DNA of 64,000 bases from Oenococcus oeni DSM 20252 = AWRIB129 (GTDB taxonomy: Bacteria; Bacillota; Bacilli; Lactobacillales; Lactobacillaceae). This document shows positions 46,053 through 54,513 of this stretch, piece after piece. The notes beneath the pieces were generated by a model. The model had not been told where the DNA came from. It searched no databases and worked only from the letters and a program-made list of their open reading frames with translations. Where the stretch lies: positions 186,001 through 250,000 of the forward strand of contig NZ_AQVA01000001.1 of assembly GCF_000372485.1 (NCBI RefSeq), in the 5' to 3' direction. The position numbers were made by a program, and so were the translations under genes. Each line of letters opens with the position of its first letter. Within the stretch, counting starts at the first letter, position 1.

Positions 46053-47354
46053 ATGTCAAATTCAGTTAGTTGGGTCGGGGCTTTATTGGGTTTAGCCCTG
46101 GCAATTGGATTAATTTTATGGAAATTAAATCCAGTTTATTCATTATTGCTTGGAACTATTTTTGGTGCCATTATTGGCGGCTCCAGTCTTAGCCAAACGG
46201 TTAATATAGTTGTTGCCGGAACACAAAGTGTAATGGGGACGGTTGTTAGAGTGCTGGCAGCCGGTGTCTTGGCCGGCGTCATGATGGAATCGGGAGCCGC
46301 GAATGCCATTGCAAGGGCGATCGTTACCAAATTAGGTGAAAAATGGGCAATTTTATCGCTGGCGCTCGCAACAATGATCATCACTGCTGTCGGAGTATTT
46401 ATTCCGGTTGCCGTTTTGATTGTTGCTCCAATTGCTCTTGAGGTTGGCAGCCGCATGAAAATTTCTAAATTGGCATTGTTGGTTGCTCTGTCCGGGGGTG
46501 GCAAAGCTGGTAATATCATTTCACCGAACCCTAATACAATTGCCGCTGCTCGGGGATTTAATTTAGAGCTTAGCCAATTAATGGTGGCTGATTTTATTCC
46601 GGCACTTTTCGGTTTGGCAATGGCTGTGTTGTTGGCGACTTTTCTCAGACATAGAGGGGCGATTGCCAGTATGGCTGATGTTGAAGTCAATCAAAAGCAG
46701 ACCGGCCAGACTAAGCTTGAAACACCTTCGCTCCGCTCTGCAATTGTCGCTCCACTGCTGGCGGTTATTTTGTTATTGATAAATCCGATTGGCAGCATTT
46801 TGCATGTTTCTTTTTTAGAAAAATTTCAAGTCGACGCGATGTACATTCTTCCTTTTGCCGGAATCGTCGGCATGCTGGCGATGCATAAAGGCAATAAGGT
46901 CTTGGAGTATACAAAAGCGGGAATGGAGCGAATGACCGATGTTGTTTTGATTTTGATTGGTGCCGGGGCTATCGGAGGTTTGATAACTTCTTCGACGCTG
47001 CCGGCTGAGATTGTTTCATTGATCAAAGTGTCGGGCATTTCTGGGACCTTCCTTGCCCCGATCTCTGGGATTTTAATGGCCGCAGCGACCGCTTCGACTT
47101 CGACAGGAGTTATTCTCGCTACCGGATCATTCAGTAAAGCAATCCTTTCGTTTGGAACAGCTCCATTAGCAGCAGCTGTAATGGTCCATACTGGCGCAAC
47201 AGTTATCGATCATCTTCCTCAAGGAAATTATTTTCATGTTACTGCCAATGCGATGAATATGAATTTAAAGGAACGAATGGGTTCGGTTCCTTATGAAACG
47301 GCAGTCGGTTTGACAATGACAATCGTCGGTACTTTGATATATGGATTTTTTTAA
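46053..47354 (+). CDS. GntP-family permease, probably for glycerate
   Basis: 433 residues, about twelve membrane segments. The gluconate:proton symporter family is recognised from GGGKAGNIISPNPNTIAAARG near 148 and STGVILATGSFS near 350. The family carries gluconate, glycerate and related hydroxy acids. The next gene is glycerate kinase, so glycerate is the likely substrate. A TATAAT box at 46008-46013 and a GGGAGGAAAG ribosome site precede it. Confidence 0.88.
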   Translation: MSNSVSWVGALLGLALAIGLILWKLNPVYSLLLGTIFGAIIGGSSLSQTVNIVVAGTQSVMGTVVRVLAAGVLAGVMMESGAANAIARAIVTKLGEKWAILSLALATMIITAVGVFIPVAVLIVAPIALEVGSRMKISKLALLVALSGGGKAGNIISPNPNTIAAARGFNLELSQLMVADFIPALFGLAMAVLLATFLRHRGAIASMADVEVNQKQTGQTKLETPSLRSAIVAPLLAVILLLINPIGSILHVSFLEKFQVDAMYILPFAGIVGMLAMHKGNKVLEYTKAGMERMTDVVLILIGAGAIGGLITSSTLPAEIVSLIKVSGISGTFLAPISGILMAAATASTSTGVILATGSFSKAILSFGTAPLAAAVMVHTGATVIDHLPQGNYFHVTANAMNMNLKERMGSVPYETAVGLTMTIVGTLIYGFF

Positions 47355-47382
47355 AAAATATTAAATAAGCGTGAGGTGAAAC

Positions 47383-48519
47383 ATGAAATTCGTAATCGCA
47401 CCAGATTCATTTAAAGGAAGTCTAACGGCAAAGGAAGCTGCAGACGCAATTCACGAGGGACTGCTGCGCATTTTTCCCCATGCCGAATATGAAATTATTC
47501 CAATGGCCGACGGAGGCGAAGGTACGGTTCAATCCTTGGTTGATGCGACCAATGGCGATTTTGAGACGATTGACGTTTTGGATCCCTTGGAAAAAAAGGC
47601 AAAAGCTCGTTATGGCTTATTCGGTAATCAAAAAACAGCTGTAATTGAAATGGCTGCCGCCAGTGGTATTCAGTTTGTTAATGAGGAGACGAAAAATCCT
47701 TTGATCACAACAACTTTTGGTACGGGTCAGATGATCCTGGACGCCATGCATAAGGGTGCCAGAGAAATTATTATCGGGATTGGAGGCAGTGCAACGACCG
47801 ATGGCGGACAAGGAATGGCGGAGGCACTCGGGGTTCAATTTCTGGATGCAGACGGTCATCCAATCAAGCGCGGTGGAGCTGGGTTGGCTGAACTCGACCA
47901 TATTGATCTTTCCAAAGTCGATCCACTGGTTGCTCAAACAAAAATCAGAATCGCTTCGGATGTTGTAAATCCTTTGGTTGGACCGAAAGGTTCAGCTAGG
48001 GTTTTCGGTCCGCAAAAAGGCGCAACAAGATCAATAATCGAAATCTTGGATAAAAATTTAAAACACTATGCCGATATTATTCAACATGATCTTGGCAAAA
48101 AATTGGCTGATTTTCCTGGAGCCGGAGCCGCCGGTGGCTTGGGAGCCGGCTTATTGGCCTTCACCAATTCTCAAATGGAAAAAGGAGTTGAAATTGTTGT
48201 CGAAATGACGCGTTTAAAAGAACGTTCCAAAGGGGCAGACTATGTTATTACTGGCGAAGGAGCAATCGACTCTCAAACTCAGTACGGCAAAACTCCGATG
48301 GGAACTGCACAGGCTGTTAAGGCAGCTGTTCCCAATGTGAAAGTGGTTGCCTTAGCCGGGAATGTCGGCGATGGAATCGATCAATTGTATCAACTTGGGA
48401 TTGATTCGATCTTTTGTATTTTGCCGGGGGTGGTCAGCTTGGATCAGGCAATTAAGAATGCCAAGAAAAACTTAACGCAAACCGCAGAAAATGTCGGTCG
48501 GTTAATCAGCCAACAATAA
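47383..48519 (+). CDS. Glycerate kinase (GlxK/GarK type)
   Basis: 378-residue glycerate 2-kinase family enzyme. APDSFKGSLTAKEAA at the N-terminus, PMADGGEGTV near 47, GIGGSATTDGGQG near 131 and ITGEGAIDSQTQYGKTP near 287 are family hallmarks. It phosphorylates D-glycerate into lower glycolysis. Co-transcribed with the GntP permease (28-base gap), giving a two-gene glycerate uptake and use operon with its own terminator. Confidence 0.95.
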   Translation: MKFVIAPDSFKGSLTAKEAADAIHEGLLRIFPHAEYEIIPMADGGEGTVQSLVDATNGDFETIDVLDPLEKKAKARYGLFGNQKTAVIEMAAASGIQFVNEETKNPLITTTFGTGQMILDAMHKGAREIIIGIGGSATTDGGQGMAEALGVQFLDADGHPIKRGGAGLAELDHIDLSKVDPLVAQTKIRIASDVVNPLVGPKGSARVFGPQKGATRSIIEILDKNLKHYADIIQHDLGKKLADFPGAGAAGGLGAGLLAFTNSQMEKGVEIVVEMTRLKERSKGADYVITGEGAIDSQTQYGKTPMGTAQAVKAAVPNVKVVALAGNVGDGIDQLYQLGIDSIFCILPGVVSLDQAIKNAKKNLTQTAENVGRLISQQ

Positions 48520-48547
48520 TCCAGGTATCACATTAAAAAGCAGATAA

Positions 48548-48578
48548 AAAACGCCAAAATATCAGTTTGGCGTTTTTT
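48548..48578 (+). terminator. Terminator of glycerate operon
   Basis: AAAACGCCAAA (48548-48558) pairs with TTTGGCGTTTT (48566-48576), with T-run. Confidence 0.9.
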
Positions 48579-48861
48579 AATATCGTTAATTATTTTTTGA
48601 AAATACTATTTAGGCTAAAAAGGATCCCTATTTGACTAAATATAAAATTATTATCCGGTTGTAGCTTTTTATGAAATTTATCTTAATAATTGATTTTTTT
48701 GACTCATAAGTTTTGTTTAAGAAAATAGACAATGAAATATTATTATTTATTAACTATTGACAAAAAATTATTAATATGTTAAGACTCAATAGAAGAAAAT
48801 AGAGATTAAGTTCTTTTCCTGTAGGAAAAATTATCTTATTTATATACGAGAAAGAAAAAAT
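48579..48861 (+). promoter_or_regulatory. AT-rich leader of the XrtG operon
   Basis: No gene. A consensus TTGACA at 48757-48762 is the best -35; the matching -10 is poor (TTAAGA, 16-base spacing). A perfect hairpin TTTTCC-TGTA-GGAAAA occupies 48814-48829 in the presumed 5' leader. The region is markedly more AT-rich than the housekeeping genes. Confidence 0.4.
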
Positions 48862-49458
48862 ATGAAAAAAATTATTGTATTGATAACTTGTTTTTTCGGA
48901 TTTTTTTTGCTTCCAATTGTAGTAGTTCACGCTGACAGTATTTCGAGCGGTTCCGGAATTTTAATTGATGGAAAATTCGACGATTGGTCTGGTAAGCCGA
49001 TGACGGATTTTTACGAAGAAGGAACGAATGGAAACGTTACTTATAAGCTGTCTATGTTGTCAGACGATCAATACCTGTATTTATACGTTAATATGATTCC
49101 TTACGGCGGACATCAATCCGGTCTACAAACTGCTGGATATGTTATTACTATCGGCAATAAGAAATACGATATAAGTTTTCTTAATGTTCCAGGCAACTTA
49201 TCAGCTGGTCAGACGGCCAGCTTCAGTGCAGGTGTGTGGGATGAGACAAGTTACACATATAAAACCAACGGAGTGGGCTATGTAAACGCATATAGTGAGA
49301 CTTTCCCTGCAGACACATCTTTATATCGAAAAGGAACATATACCAATAGTGTAGCTGAAGTCAAAATTCCCATAACGGATTTCAATCTCAGCACAATTTC
49401 AGGTCAATCGATAACACTTGCTAATTCGAATTTGGGTTATCAACATATTACGATTTAA
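48862..49458 (+). CDS. Secreted XrtG-associated substrate protein, lacking its sorting tail
   Basis: 198 residues as read. A signal peptide (cleavage likely after VVHA near residue 24) is followed by an extracellular domain beginning GILIDGKFDDWSG, resembling the carbohydrate-binding-like domain of secreted proteins. TAA at 49456-49458 ends it. The same frame continues for 38 more codons with a typical C-terminal sorting signal, and its original stop overlaps the xrtG start as TAATG. The protein was therefore probably 237 residues and membrane-retained; as written it would be released. Function of the ectodomain unknown. Confidence 0.8.
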   Translation: MKKIIVLITCFFGFFLLPIVVVHADSISSGSGILIDGKFDDWSGKPMTDFYEEGTNGNVTYKLSMLSDDQYLYLYVNMIPYGGHQSGLQTAGYVITIGNKKYDISFLNVPGNLSAGQTASFSAGVWDETSYTYKTNGVGYVNAYSETFPADTSLYRKGTYTNSVAEVKIPITDFNLSTISGQSITLANSNLGYQHITI

Positions 49459-49575
49459 GGTACTAGCACGGGACCTTATATTATTGTGGGAATTGGTTTT
49501 TTGCTTGCTTTGTTTGGATTTTTTGGAATTACTTATAAGAAGAAAAATAATCACGAAAAGATTGGATTTCATTAA
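49459..49575 (+). pseudogene. Detached C-terminal sorting signal (Firmicu-CTERM-like)
   Basis: In-frame continuation after the TAA: GTSTGPYIIVGIG, a hydrophobic helix, then GITYKKKNN and a stop at 49573-49575. A short motif plus TM helix plus basic cluster is the tripartite form of exosortase substrates; the family name Firmicu-CTERM (associated with XrtG) is from memory. Untranslated unless the stop is read through. Confidence 0.7.
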
Positions 49576-50177
49576 TGCTGATTACGACAATAATTTTGAT
49601 TGGGACCATTATATGGGTTTATATCCTGTCAGTTTTAAAACGCGCCAAGTTATCGGCTTTCTATTTTATAACTGGAAGCGTCGGTCTTTTCTTAATTTTG
49701 ATGGCCTTAAGCCGGCCATATGGAATCTGGCTTTTTTCAACGATTGTGACAAGGGGCATTGGTCTTTTCGGGTCTTTAAGTGGAATGTTTACTGCTTTTT
49801 ACAGAGAAAATTTAATCGAGATACAAAATACTCACGATACAATTCTGATGTTTGTCGATTATGAATGTTCCGGAATCATTGAAACGACTGCTTTTTGGAG
49901 TTTGATAGCTTTTTACCCTGTTTACAGTCGCAAAGAAAGAACTATTATAGGCGTCGCTGGAGCTTTGTGGATCTATGCTGCAAATATTTTACGTCTTTTT
50001 GTTGTCGCGACAATTGTCTTTTTTAACGGAAATAAAATATTTTTCCTGGCGCATTCTGTTTTAGGAAGACTTTTCTTTTATATTTTGGTTATAGCCTTAT
50101 ATTACAATGTTTTTACCCGTGCTCATATTATAAAAAACTTTACAGGAAAGTTGATATATAAGGGAGACGAAAAATGA
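49575..50177 (+). CDS. xrtG: Exosortase family protein XrtG
   Basis: 200-residue polytopic membrane protein with the exosortase/archaeosortase active site: Cys98 in DYECSGIIE, Arg140 in AANILRL, and His160 in FLAHSVLGR. Exosortases are predicted transpeptidases that recognise C-terminal tripartite signals and cleave or transfer the protein during surface attachment. XrtG is the Gram-positive subgroup. ATG 49575 overlaps the stop of the original substrate frame; the stop overlaps the next start by four bases. The enzyme itself is intact. Confidence 0.85.
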   Translation: MLITTIILIGTIIWVYILSVLKRAKLSAFYFITGSVGLFLILMALSRPYGIWLFSTIVTRGIGLFGSLSGMFTAFYRENLIEIQNTHDTILMFVDYECSGIIETTAFWSLIAFYPVYSRKERTIIGVAGALWIYAANILRLFVVATIVFFNGNKIFFLAHSVLGRLFFYILVIALYYNVFTRAHIIKNFTGKLIYKGDEK

Positions 50178-51517
50178 GTTTCTTGGATCAAGCATTTGCT
50201 CAAATGGGTTTTTGGATAACTTGGATGCTGATACCGATTATTTTTGAGATAGTCCCGGAATGTCTTTACTTTGTCAAATTAACATTTGAAAGCAGAAAAA
50301 AAAACGACTTAAAGAAACCGGCGAAATTGCCGATTATTTCGATTATTGTCCCTGTTTATAATTCCGAGGAGACACTTTTTAAATGCCTTGGATCAATCAG
50401 TGATTCAAGCTATCCAAACAAACTTATGCAGGTTATCGTTGCTAATAATCAAAGTACTGATAATAGCTTTCAAGTATTCAATAAGGTTCAACAGTCTTTC
50501 TCCAATTTGAGGCTTCAATGGATGAACACCGATAAAGGGAAAGCATCTGCCTTGAATTCGGCTATTTATAATAGTTCTGGCAAATATATTATTAATTTGG
50601 ACAGTGATGGTGTTTTGGAAAAGAATGCACTAATGCGGATGGTTCTTGGTTTTGAAAATAACTCTGATATTGATGCAATGACTGGCACCATTTTAACCGA
50701 AAAAGCAATTATTCAAAATAACAAAAAACCGTTATTGAGATTATTACAAAATAATGAATATTTCGAATACGCTCAGGCTTTTCTTTCAGGAAGAAGTATC
50801 GAATCATCGGCTAATAGGCTCTTCACGATGTCGGGTGCTTTCTCGGCGTTTAGAAAAGAAGTATTATTAAAAACCTATATGTACAATACTCAAACAGTGG
50901 GTGAAGACACAGATATGACTTTTCAAATTCGCAGTAAATTAAAAGGGCGGGTGGCTTTGTGTACTGATTCTTTTTTCTACGTAGACCCGATTGAAAGTCT
51001 CGATCAGCTGTATATTCAAAGACAAAGATGGCAGCGTGGCGAAATCGAAGTCTCGCGTTCCTTTATGAGCGACCAGCTGCATCTCGATAAGTTTTTTAAA
51101 AATTTTATGGTTCGACGCTTAATGATTGACCACACCTTTGTTTTTCCACGAATGATTTGGATGTTCGGAATTTTTGTTTTGGCCTACCTTGGTTACTCAC
51201 CAATTGTTTTGCTTTTATCAGTCATTTTTATGTATTTGCTATACGTCTTTGATTCATTTCTGAATTTTATCAACGTTAGAATGTTTCTAAAAAAATTTGA
51301 CGAAGAGCGATCGTTCTATAGCAGAAAATGGTGGATTATGTTTACGATGCCTTTATACAACTTAATCTGTTCTTTTATCAGGCTAATTGGAATTATAAAC
51401 AGTATCACTCTACCAATCAAATGGAAATCCAAAACGTTTAAAGAAGAATGCGCGGATATAAAAAAAGTTGTTCGGAGTGATTTTAAGGGAATGAAAGACA
51501 AAAAGGGAAACAAATAA
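50174..51517 (+). CDS. Family 2 glycosyltransferase, exosortase G-associated
   Basis: 447 residues. A short N-terminal membrane segment, then a GT-A domain with IISIIVPVYNSEETL near 54, the DSDG metal motif near 148 and the processive-type QRQRWQRGE near 277, then two to four C-terminal membrane segments. It resembles membrane synthases that build and extrude polysaccharide. In XrtG loci it is a constant partner, suggesting that it glycosylates or supplies the glycan for the exosortase substrate (inference). Confidence 0.88.
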   Translation: MSFLDQAFAQMGFWITWMLIPIIFEIVPECLYFVKLTFESRKKNDLKKPAKLPIISIIVPVYNSEETLFKCLGSISDSSYPNKLMQVIVANNQSTDNSFQVFNKVQQSFSNLRLQWMNTDKGKASALNSAIYNSSGKYIINLDSDGVLEKNALMRMVLGFENNSDIDAMTGTILTEKAIIQNNKKPLLRLLQNNEYFEYAQAFLSGRSIESSANRLFTMSGAFSAFRKEVLLKTYMYNTQTVGEDTDMTFQIRSKLKGRVALCTDSFFYVDPIESLDQLYIQRQRWQRGEIEVSRSFMSDQLHLDKFFKNFMVRRLMIDHTFVFPRMIWMFGIFVLAYLGYSPIVLLLSVIFMYLLYVFDSFLNFINVRMFLKKFDEERSFYSRKWWIMFTMPLYNLICSFIRLIGIINSITLPIKWKSKTFKEECADIKKVVRSDFKGMKDKKGNK

Positions 51518-51886
51518 ATGACACGTAAAAAATATACTTACAAAATGAGATCTTACATTAATGCCAGCCATGCAATTCGTTGGGAGGCCGGGATTGGTTC
51601 TGAGCACCCCCACACTTGGGAGATAATTTGTGAAATCGTTAGTTCTAATGATCATATGATTAAATTTGAAGATATTGAGGAAGTTATTACTGAGACAATC
51701 AGTGGCTTATCAGGCAAATTTCTCAATACAATCGCCCCTTTCGACAAAATCAATCCGACACTGGAAAATTTAACAAATTATCTCTTCGATATGATCACTG
51801 ATTCCTTGAAAAAAATAAACTGTAAATTGATAAGAATTGAAGTAGGAGAATCTCCGACACGTTTTTACTGTATATCTTTAGATTGA
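51518..51886 (+). CDS. 6-pyruvoyl-tetrahydropterin synthase-like protein, exosortase G-associated
   Basis: 122 residues with the T-fold. Metal-ligand histidines appear as NASHAIRW near 18 and HPHTWE near 30-32, the pattern of PTPS/QueD enzymes. The catalytic Cys region is not obvious, and no other pterin or queuosine genes are nearby, so the role is probably specific to the XrtG system. ATG directly follows the glycosyltransferase stop (TAAATG). Confidence 0.82.
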   Translation: MTRKKYTYKMRSYINASHAIRWEAGIGSEHPHTWEIICEIVSSNDHMIKFEDIEEVITETISGLSGKFLNTIAPFDKINPTLENLTNYLFDMITDSLKKINCKLIRIEVGESPTRFYCISLD

Positions 51887-51955
51887 TTATCAAGAAAGCG
51901 GGAAAAGTATGGTTAATTTTCCTATCGTGGAATTGCTTAAAGAGGAGATGAATTG

Positions 51956-53495
51956 ATGAAAAGAAAGGGACTATTTTCTTTGGGAAATAGAATTATTTTT
52001 TATATTTTCAATTTTTTTATTTTTTTAACGCTCTATTTTGCTATCGCATCTCCCAATTTAACACTTGGCGATACTCCTGCCGGAAATCGAACGACATGGA
52101 TTTCAGTTGTCTTTTTACTTTTTCTGTTGACAATCAGTCTTGCGATTTTCGTAAATGAAAAGTTACGCAATGTTTTTCGGTATATTTTTATCAAACGCGC
52201 TTTATTCAGTTCGATTGTTATTTTTGTTCTAGTGATCCTGTTGCAAATTATTTTTGTCGAGCTGACTCATCCCTCGATTGGTTTCGATGCAGGTGCCATT
52301 CATTCGGCATTGACGGATACTAAAAGTCGAGAACTACAAGCCTATTATAGTTTGAGCACGAACAACATTAATTTGATGCTACAGCAACACTATCTTGCGA
52401 AATTCTTCTCCAATAGTTCATGGTTGCTTTTTGATAACATTAATCTCTTTTTGGTTGATTTATCGGCAGTTTTCAACGCTTTGATTGTCGCGGTTCTGGA
52501 TAGAAGAAAAATAAGCAATGTTTTGTATATTCAGTCGATTTGGTTGGCTCTATTTCCAATGATCTTGGTTCCTTACTCTGATACTTGGGTTTTGCCATTT
52601 GTTTCGCTTTATTTGTTGAGTTATTGTATTGTTTTCCATTCAAAATTTAATGGTATCCTTCGAGTATTTTTAGCGATTAGTGGCGGGAGTGTTTTAAGTG
52701 CATCATACTTTATCAAACCGTCGGCTATTATTCCTTTTATTGCTATTTTCCTTGTTGAAATACTTTATCTATTTAAAAAAGATGATCGAAGAAAGAAAAA
52801 ATACGCGTTTATTATTTTAATTTCCTCTCTTTTTTTCATTGTTTCAACTGGAATTACTTACCGTTATCTGCAAAATGCGAATAATTCTGAAACCTATATG
52901 AAAATAGATAGAAGCAGGACGATGCCGGCAATTCATTTTATTAGCATGGGGATGGCTGGAGATGGCGGCTATAACAAAGAGGATAATTTGGCCATGGCTG
53001 CTCGACCAAGTAAAAAGGAAAAAGTTGAATACTCTAAAAGAAAGATTAATCAGCGTTTAGCAAGAATGGGTATTTTTGGATATATAAAGTTTTTATTTCA
53101 TAAACAAAATAAGAACTCATCCGATGGTAGTTTTGCTTGGTTGATAGAAGGGCATTTTATGTCAGCAAAGGTTGCTTCTAAGGGTCTTAAGGCTTTTTGT
53201 TCAAAGTTTTGTATATCCGAATGGCAAACATTTAGCGGATTTTAGATATATTGCGCAATTTTGGTGGATAATTTGGCTCTTTATAATAGCTTTTGGATGG
53301 CGATACAGAACAAAGTTTTCACAAGTTCTGCGGTTGGCAATCGTTGGTGGATTTTTGTACCTGCTCATTTTCGAAGGAGGAAGAAGCAGATACATGATCC
53401 AATTTTTACCAGTCTACATAATCGTTGCTTCACTTGCTTTAAACGATGTTGTTGAAATGATTGGAGAAAAAATGAGTTGGCTGAAGGAAGAGTGA
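51956..53495 (+). pseudogene. XrtG-associated multi-pass membrane protein, frameshifted
   Basis: The first frame covers 51956-53245 with about nine membrane segments in a glycosyltransferase-like (ArnT/mannosyltransferase-type) layout. After GLKAF it reads out of frame to a stop. The other frame resumes VQSFVYPNGKHLADFRYIAQFW and runs to 53495 with three or four more segments. Removing one T from the TTTTT at 53193-53197 gives a single 512-residue protein. Function unknown; it is the last gene of the XrtG operon. AGAGGAG lies eight bases before ATG 51956. Confidence 0.78.
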
Positions 53496-53531
53496 TTTTA
53501 TAGAACTTTATTTTTTTCATGAAATAAATTA

Positions 53532-53585
53532 AAAAACAACTAAGATTCAATTCTGATTTGATTAAATCTTGGGCTGTTTTCCTTT
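53532..53585. terminator. Bidirectional terminator between convergent operons
   Basis: An imperfect hairpin (AAACA...AAGATT with AATCTT...TGTTT) is flanked by T residues on the right and A residues on the left, so it can serve both the XrtG operon and the minus-strand kinase operon. Confidence 0.55.
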
Positions 53586-53623
53586 TTATCACTTTAAATT
53601 AAAGAACCTAATTATATTTATAT

Positions 53624-54499
53624 TTACAAACTGCCGCTCTCTTTTTCAACTACTAAACCGGAAAGCCTGTTTGCTAGTATTACAGAATCTTTGAATGACA
53701 TATCTTTGTTTAACCCCGCTAAAATACCGCCACAATGAGTATCGCCAGCTCCGATTGTGTTGATTATCTTATCCTTTTTTTCAGAAGGAATTATGTGATC
53801 ATTTCCATCATAATAATAGCTTCCGTTTGACCCCAAAGTTACAATAACGGGACTTTCTGTTTTTGCATAAATCCTTCTCGCTTTTTCTTCTAGTGAGTGG
53901 CCTTTGGGCATGAAATAATTTGCTTCTTCTTTGTTGCAATTTATAATCACGTTTTTTTTCATTATTTTTTGAATTATTGTTTTAGATATGGAAGAGATGC
54001 GAGGGGATGCATCAAATAATAGTAATGATTCTGGGATACGTTTCTGCAGTTCTTTAAGAATTACCTTGCCTGCGTTTTCATTTTCCATTTCATATCCACT
54101 TAAATAAAAATATTTGTATTCATTAATATTAATTGTCTTGAACCATTCCGTTTTCCAATCTTGTTCAATGCCCTGTATTGTTAGAAAGCTTCTTTCTCCT
54201 CCTGGTTCAATAAAGGAAATATCCCATCCATTGTCATTTCCCCTAACTGGTAATTTTATTGGAATTTTTAATTCTCTCATTTTTTCTTTGATTTGGTTTG
54301 CATAATTTCCCTCACCAACAGGTACAAATAAATCAGTATTAATTTTTTCGTGCTTTAGAGTTCCAAAAACATTAAATGCCGAACCACCTACTACATATGA
54401 TTTGAGATTTCCAGGAATGTCATCACCTGTCTTTGGCAATTTTGGCACATCAACTATTACGTCGACGAAAGCTGCTCCAATTACTAGTGTTTTATTCAT
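53624..54499 (-). CDS. PfkB-family carbohydrate/nucleoside kinase
   Basis: 291 residues of the ribokinase fold. GDDIPGNLKSYVVGGSAFNV near 27 is the N-terminal glycine signature, VTLGSNGSYYY near 222 and NTIGAGDTHCGG near 247 (catalytic Asp) the C-terminal one. Substrate unknown; its operon contains a nucleobase-type permease and an ADP-ribosyl-hydrolase-fold enzyme, which points to ribose, a nucleoside or pseudouridine. Confidence 0.88.
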   Translation of the reverse strand: MNKTLVIGAAFVDVIVDVPKLPKTGDDIPGNLKSYVVGGSAFNVFGTLKHEKINTDLFVPVGEGNYANQIKEKMRELKIPIKLPVRGNDNGWDISFIEPGGERSFLTIQGIEQDWKTEWFKTININEYKYFYLSGYEMENENAGKVILKELQKRIPESLLLFDASPRISSISKTIIQKIMKKNVIINCNKEEANYFMPKGHSLEEKARRIYAKTESPVIVTLGSNGSYYYDGNDHIIPSEKKDKIINTIGAGDTHCGGILAGLNKDMSFKDSVILANRLSGLVVEKESGSL

Positions 54500-54513
54500 A
54501 ATTAACGCTCCTT

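Noticed and set aside
49418-49864. 148-residue frame overlapping the substrate tail and xrtG
   Set aside because: It is out of frame with both real genes and has no domain or ribosome site; composition is that of a shadow frame.
51518-51886. Queuosine or folate biosynthesis (QueD/PTPS)
   Set aside because: No queC, queE, queF or folate genes are near; the gene sits inside the XrtG operon where a related protein is a standard member.
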